A DNA stretch of 7,975 nt from positions 1-7,975 of the forward strand of contig JAFACJ010000587.1 of assembly GCA_023425615.1 (NCBI GenBank), given 5' to 3'. Source of the DNA: Actinomycetes bacterium. Its GTDB lineage: Bacteria > Actinomycetota > Actinomycetes > Streptosporangiales > Streptosporangiaceae. Position 1 is the first letter of the stretch. The number at the start of each line of letters is the position of its first letter. Both the position numbers and the translations under genes were made by a program. The notes beneath the pieces are model-generated. The model was not told where the DNA came from and made no database searches. It saw nothing but the letters and a program-made list of their open reading frames with translations. Shown in pieces: positions 5,270 to 7,975 of the stretch.

Positions 5270-6724
5270 ATGGAGAACCGCGTGATCATCGCCGGTGGAG
5301 GGCCCACCGGACTCATGCTCGCCTGCGAGCTGCGCCTGGCCGGTGTCGAGGCCGTCGTCGTGGAGCCCAGGACGGAGGTGGGCCAGGACGCCCAGGGCAT
5401 GGCGGTGCACGGCCGTACCCTGGAGATCTTCCGGCACCGCGGCCTGACCGACCGGATCCGTCCCGAGGACATCTACGCCTGGCCGCTCACCCCGTTCGCG
5501 TTCTTCTGGCTGGACCTGTCACCGGTCGGCGAGGACGATCACACCTACGCCTTCCCGCAGTGGCGCACCGAGCGGCTGCTGCGCGAGAGGGCGGCCGAGC
5601 TGGGCGCCGACCTGCGCCTTGGCTCCTCGGTGACCGGCTACGTCCAAGACGACGAAGGCGTCACCGTCTCCCTCGTCTCCGCCGACGGCGCCGCCGAGGA
5701 ACTGCGCGGCGGCTACCTCGTCGGCTGCGACGGTGCCGGGAGCCTGGTGCGGCGGCTGGCCGGTATCGACTTCGAGGCGAGCGGGCTCGGCTACTACGGT
5801 GTCCTGGGGGATGTGACGGTCGCGGACGGCGTCGTCCCTGAGTTCCAGACCGGCCTGTTCGCGGCCGGCATGTTCGGCGCGCTCCCGCTCAAGCCCGGGA
5901 TGCTGCGGCTGATGACCATCGAGTTCGAGACCGACGGCCCTCCGGAGGAGGTTCCCGTCACCACCGACGAGCTCCTCGGCGCGATCCTGCGCGTCACCGG
6001 CACCGAGCCGAAGATCGGCGAGGTGGAGTGGCTGTCCCGGTTCGGCGGCGGTACCCGGCTCGCCTCCCGCTACCGCGACCGCCGTGTCCTCCTCGCCGGT
6101 GACGCCGCCCATGTCCTGTACATCTCGGGAACCCAGGGGCTCAACGCCGGCATCCACGACGCCGTCAACCTCGCCTGGAAGCTCGCCGCCCGCATCCAGG
6201 GCCGTGCGCCCGACGGCCTCCTCGACACCTACGAGCAGGAGCGCCGCCCCCTGGGTGAGCAGTTCTGCACCCACGCCGCCGCCCAGACGGCGCTGATGCA
6301 TCCCCTCGACCGGATCGGTCCTCTCCGCGGCCTCGTCGGTGAGCTCATCGGCATCGAGTCCGTGAACAAGTACCTTCTGGAGGTCACCACCCTCACCCGC
6401 TACCCCTTGCCCGGATCCGAGGCCCATCCCCTCATCGGCGCCGTCGTCCCGAACGTCCCCCTGTCGGGTCCGCGGGCTCCCCGTGATGTGGCCTCGGGGC
6501 TCCACGACGCCCGGGGCCTGCTTCTCGACCTCTCCGGCGGCAAGGCCGACGCCTCGCTGTGGGAGGGTCTGGTCCCCTCCGTGGAGGCCGACCCCGTTCC
6601 CGAGCTGGACGCCGCCGTCCTCCTGATCCGCCCCGACGGCCATGTGGCCTTCGCCGATCCCACCGGCACCGACACCGACGGACTGCGCGCCGCCCTCTCC
6701 ACCTGGTTCGGCGCGCCCGCCTGA
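5270..6724 (+). CDS. FAD-dependent aromatic polyketide hydroxylase (copy 2), altered GD motif
   Basis: A 484-residue class A flavoprotein monooxygenase related to the preceding gene. GGGPTG (9-14) and Glu32 bind FAD. The DG motif is GCDGAGSLVRR (Asp154), with Gly where Arg or His is usual. The GD motif is LAGDAAHVLYISGTQG (Asp278), with Ile285 in the place of the nearly invariant Pro and Thr in place of one Gly. The C-terminal thioredoxin-like domain is present (ELDAAVLLIRPDGHVAF). GAGGAG at 5258-5263 overlaps the stop of copy 1, so the two are probably translationally coupled. The fold and FAD sites look intact, so it is likely active, but the loop beside the flavin differs from its neighbours and may reflect another substrate or reaction (oxygenation, oxidation without oxygen insertion, or ring cleavage). 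It is the last gene of the operon. Confidence 0.94.
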   Translation: MENRVIIAGGGPTGLMLACELRLAGVEAVVVEPRTEVGQDAQGMAVHGRTLEIFRHRGLTDRIRPEDIYAWPLTPFAFFWLDLSPVGEDDHTYAFPQWRTERLLRERAAELGADLRLGSSVTGYVQDDEGVTVSLVSADGAAEELRGGYLVGCDGAGSLVRRLAGIDFEASGLGYYGVLGDVTVADGVVPEFQTGLFAAGMFGALPLKPGMLRLMTIEFETDGPPEEVPVTTDELLGAILRVTGTEPKIGEVEWLSRFGGGTRLASRYRDRRVLLAGDAAHVLYISGTQGLNAGIHDAVNLAWKLAARIQGRAPDGLLDTYEQERRPLGEQFCTHAAAQTALMHPLDRIGPLRGLVGELIGIESVNKYLLEVTTLTRYPLPGSEAHPLIGAVVPNVPLSGPRAPRDVASGLHDARGLLLDLSGGKADASLWEGLVPSVEADPVPELDAAVLLIRPDGHVAFADPTGTDTDGLRAALSTWFGAPA

Positions 6725-6728
6725 CGGG

Positions 6729-6750
6729 AGGGGCGAACGGGCACGCCCCT
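6729..6750 (+). terminator. First hairpin after the operon
   Basis: AGGGGCG (6729-6735) and CGCCCCT (6744-6750) form a perfect 7-bp stem with an 8-base loop, starting four bases after the stop of the second hydroxylase. No T tract follows. It may assist termination or protect the 3' end of the transcript. Confidence 0.5.
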
Positions 6751-6756
6751 ACGACC

Positions 6757-6788
6757 GAAGGCCGGACCCCTACCGGGGCCCGGCCTTC
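6757..6788. terminator. Bidirectional terminator between converging genes
   Basis: GAAGGCCGG (6757-6765) pairs with CCGGCCTTC (6780-6788). Inside, CCCC (6767-6770) pairs with GGGG (6775-6778) around a TACC loop, with one A-C mismatch between the two helices, so the stem has 13 pairs. It sits between the plus-strand operon stop (6724) and the minus-strand stop (6796), and being an inverted repeat it can serve both. The position supports a transcription boundary here. Confidence 0.8.
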
Positions 6789-6795
6789 TGGTCTG

Positions 6796-7975
<1,180 letters not shown>

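Noticed and set aside
3886..5472. Long minus-strand frame opposite the first hydroxylase
   Set aside because: It is the complement of a gene with intact FAD motifs; its His/Gly/Val/Arg-rich translation is typical shadow sequence.

Overview
The window is very GC-rich, with G or C at almost every third codon position, Shine-Dalgarno sites of the AGGAG type, and tightly packed or overlapping genes. It looks like an actinomycete (Streptomyces, Actinomadura, Nonomuraea or a relative; the genus cannot be told). The gene families point to the tailoring end of an aromatic (probably type II) polyketide gene cluster. No ketosynthase, ACP or cyclase/aromatase of the core machinery lies in the window, so the polyketide assignment is inferred from the tailoring enzymes.

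Layout. Positions 1-45 hold the last codons of an upstream plus-strand gene, followed by a perfect GC-rich hairpin terminator (68-93). An AT-richer leader (about 100-223) precedes a plus-strand operon of seven genes: cytochrome P450 (224-1453), small CxxHxxC ferredoxin (1466-1681), SnoaL-like NTF2-fold protein (1678-2082, GTG start overlapping the ferredoxin stop), two tandem paralogous SDR proteins (2108-2914 and 2929-3726), and two FAD-dependent aromatic hydroxylases (3766-5259 and 5270-6724). Gaps inside the operon run from -4 to about 40 bases. Two hairpins (6729-6788) close it. On the minus strand, converging on this terminator, is the C-terminal ~392 residues of a third FAD monooxygenase that closely resembles rifampicin monooxygenase (Rox/RIFMO). 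Its N-terminus is off the right edge.

How the genes may work together. The P450 with its own ferredoxin and the two flavin hydroxylases would oxidise a polycyclic aromatic scaffold. The SnoaL-like protein next to the SDR pair recalls the nogalamycin SnoaL2/SnoaW pair, in which an SDR-family reductase reduces a quinone and a SnoaL-fold protein directs cofactor-free oxygenation. Both SDRs here lack the catalytic Tyr (Ile and Ala instead) and have Gln and Thr in place of the Asn and Ser of the SDR tetrad, yet keep the Gly-rich dinucleotide site and the Lys. They are therefore unlikely to be ordinary ketoreductases, and they are the most unusual part of the window. The Rox-like gene may mark the cluster boundary, or may act on (tailor or detoxify) the cluster product.
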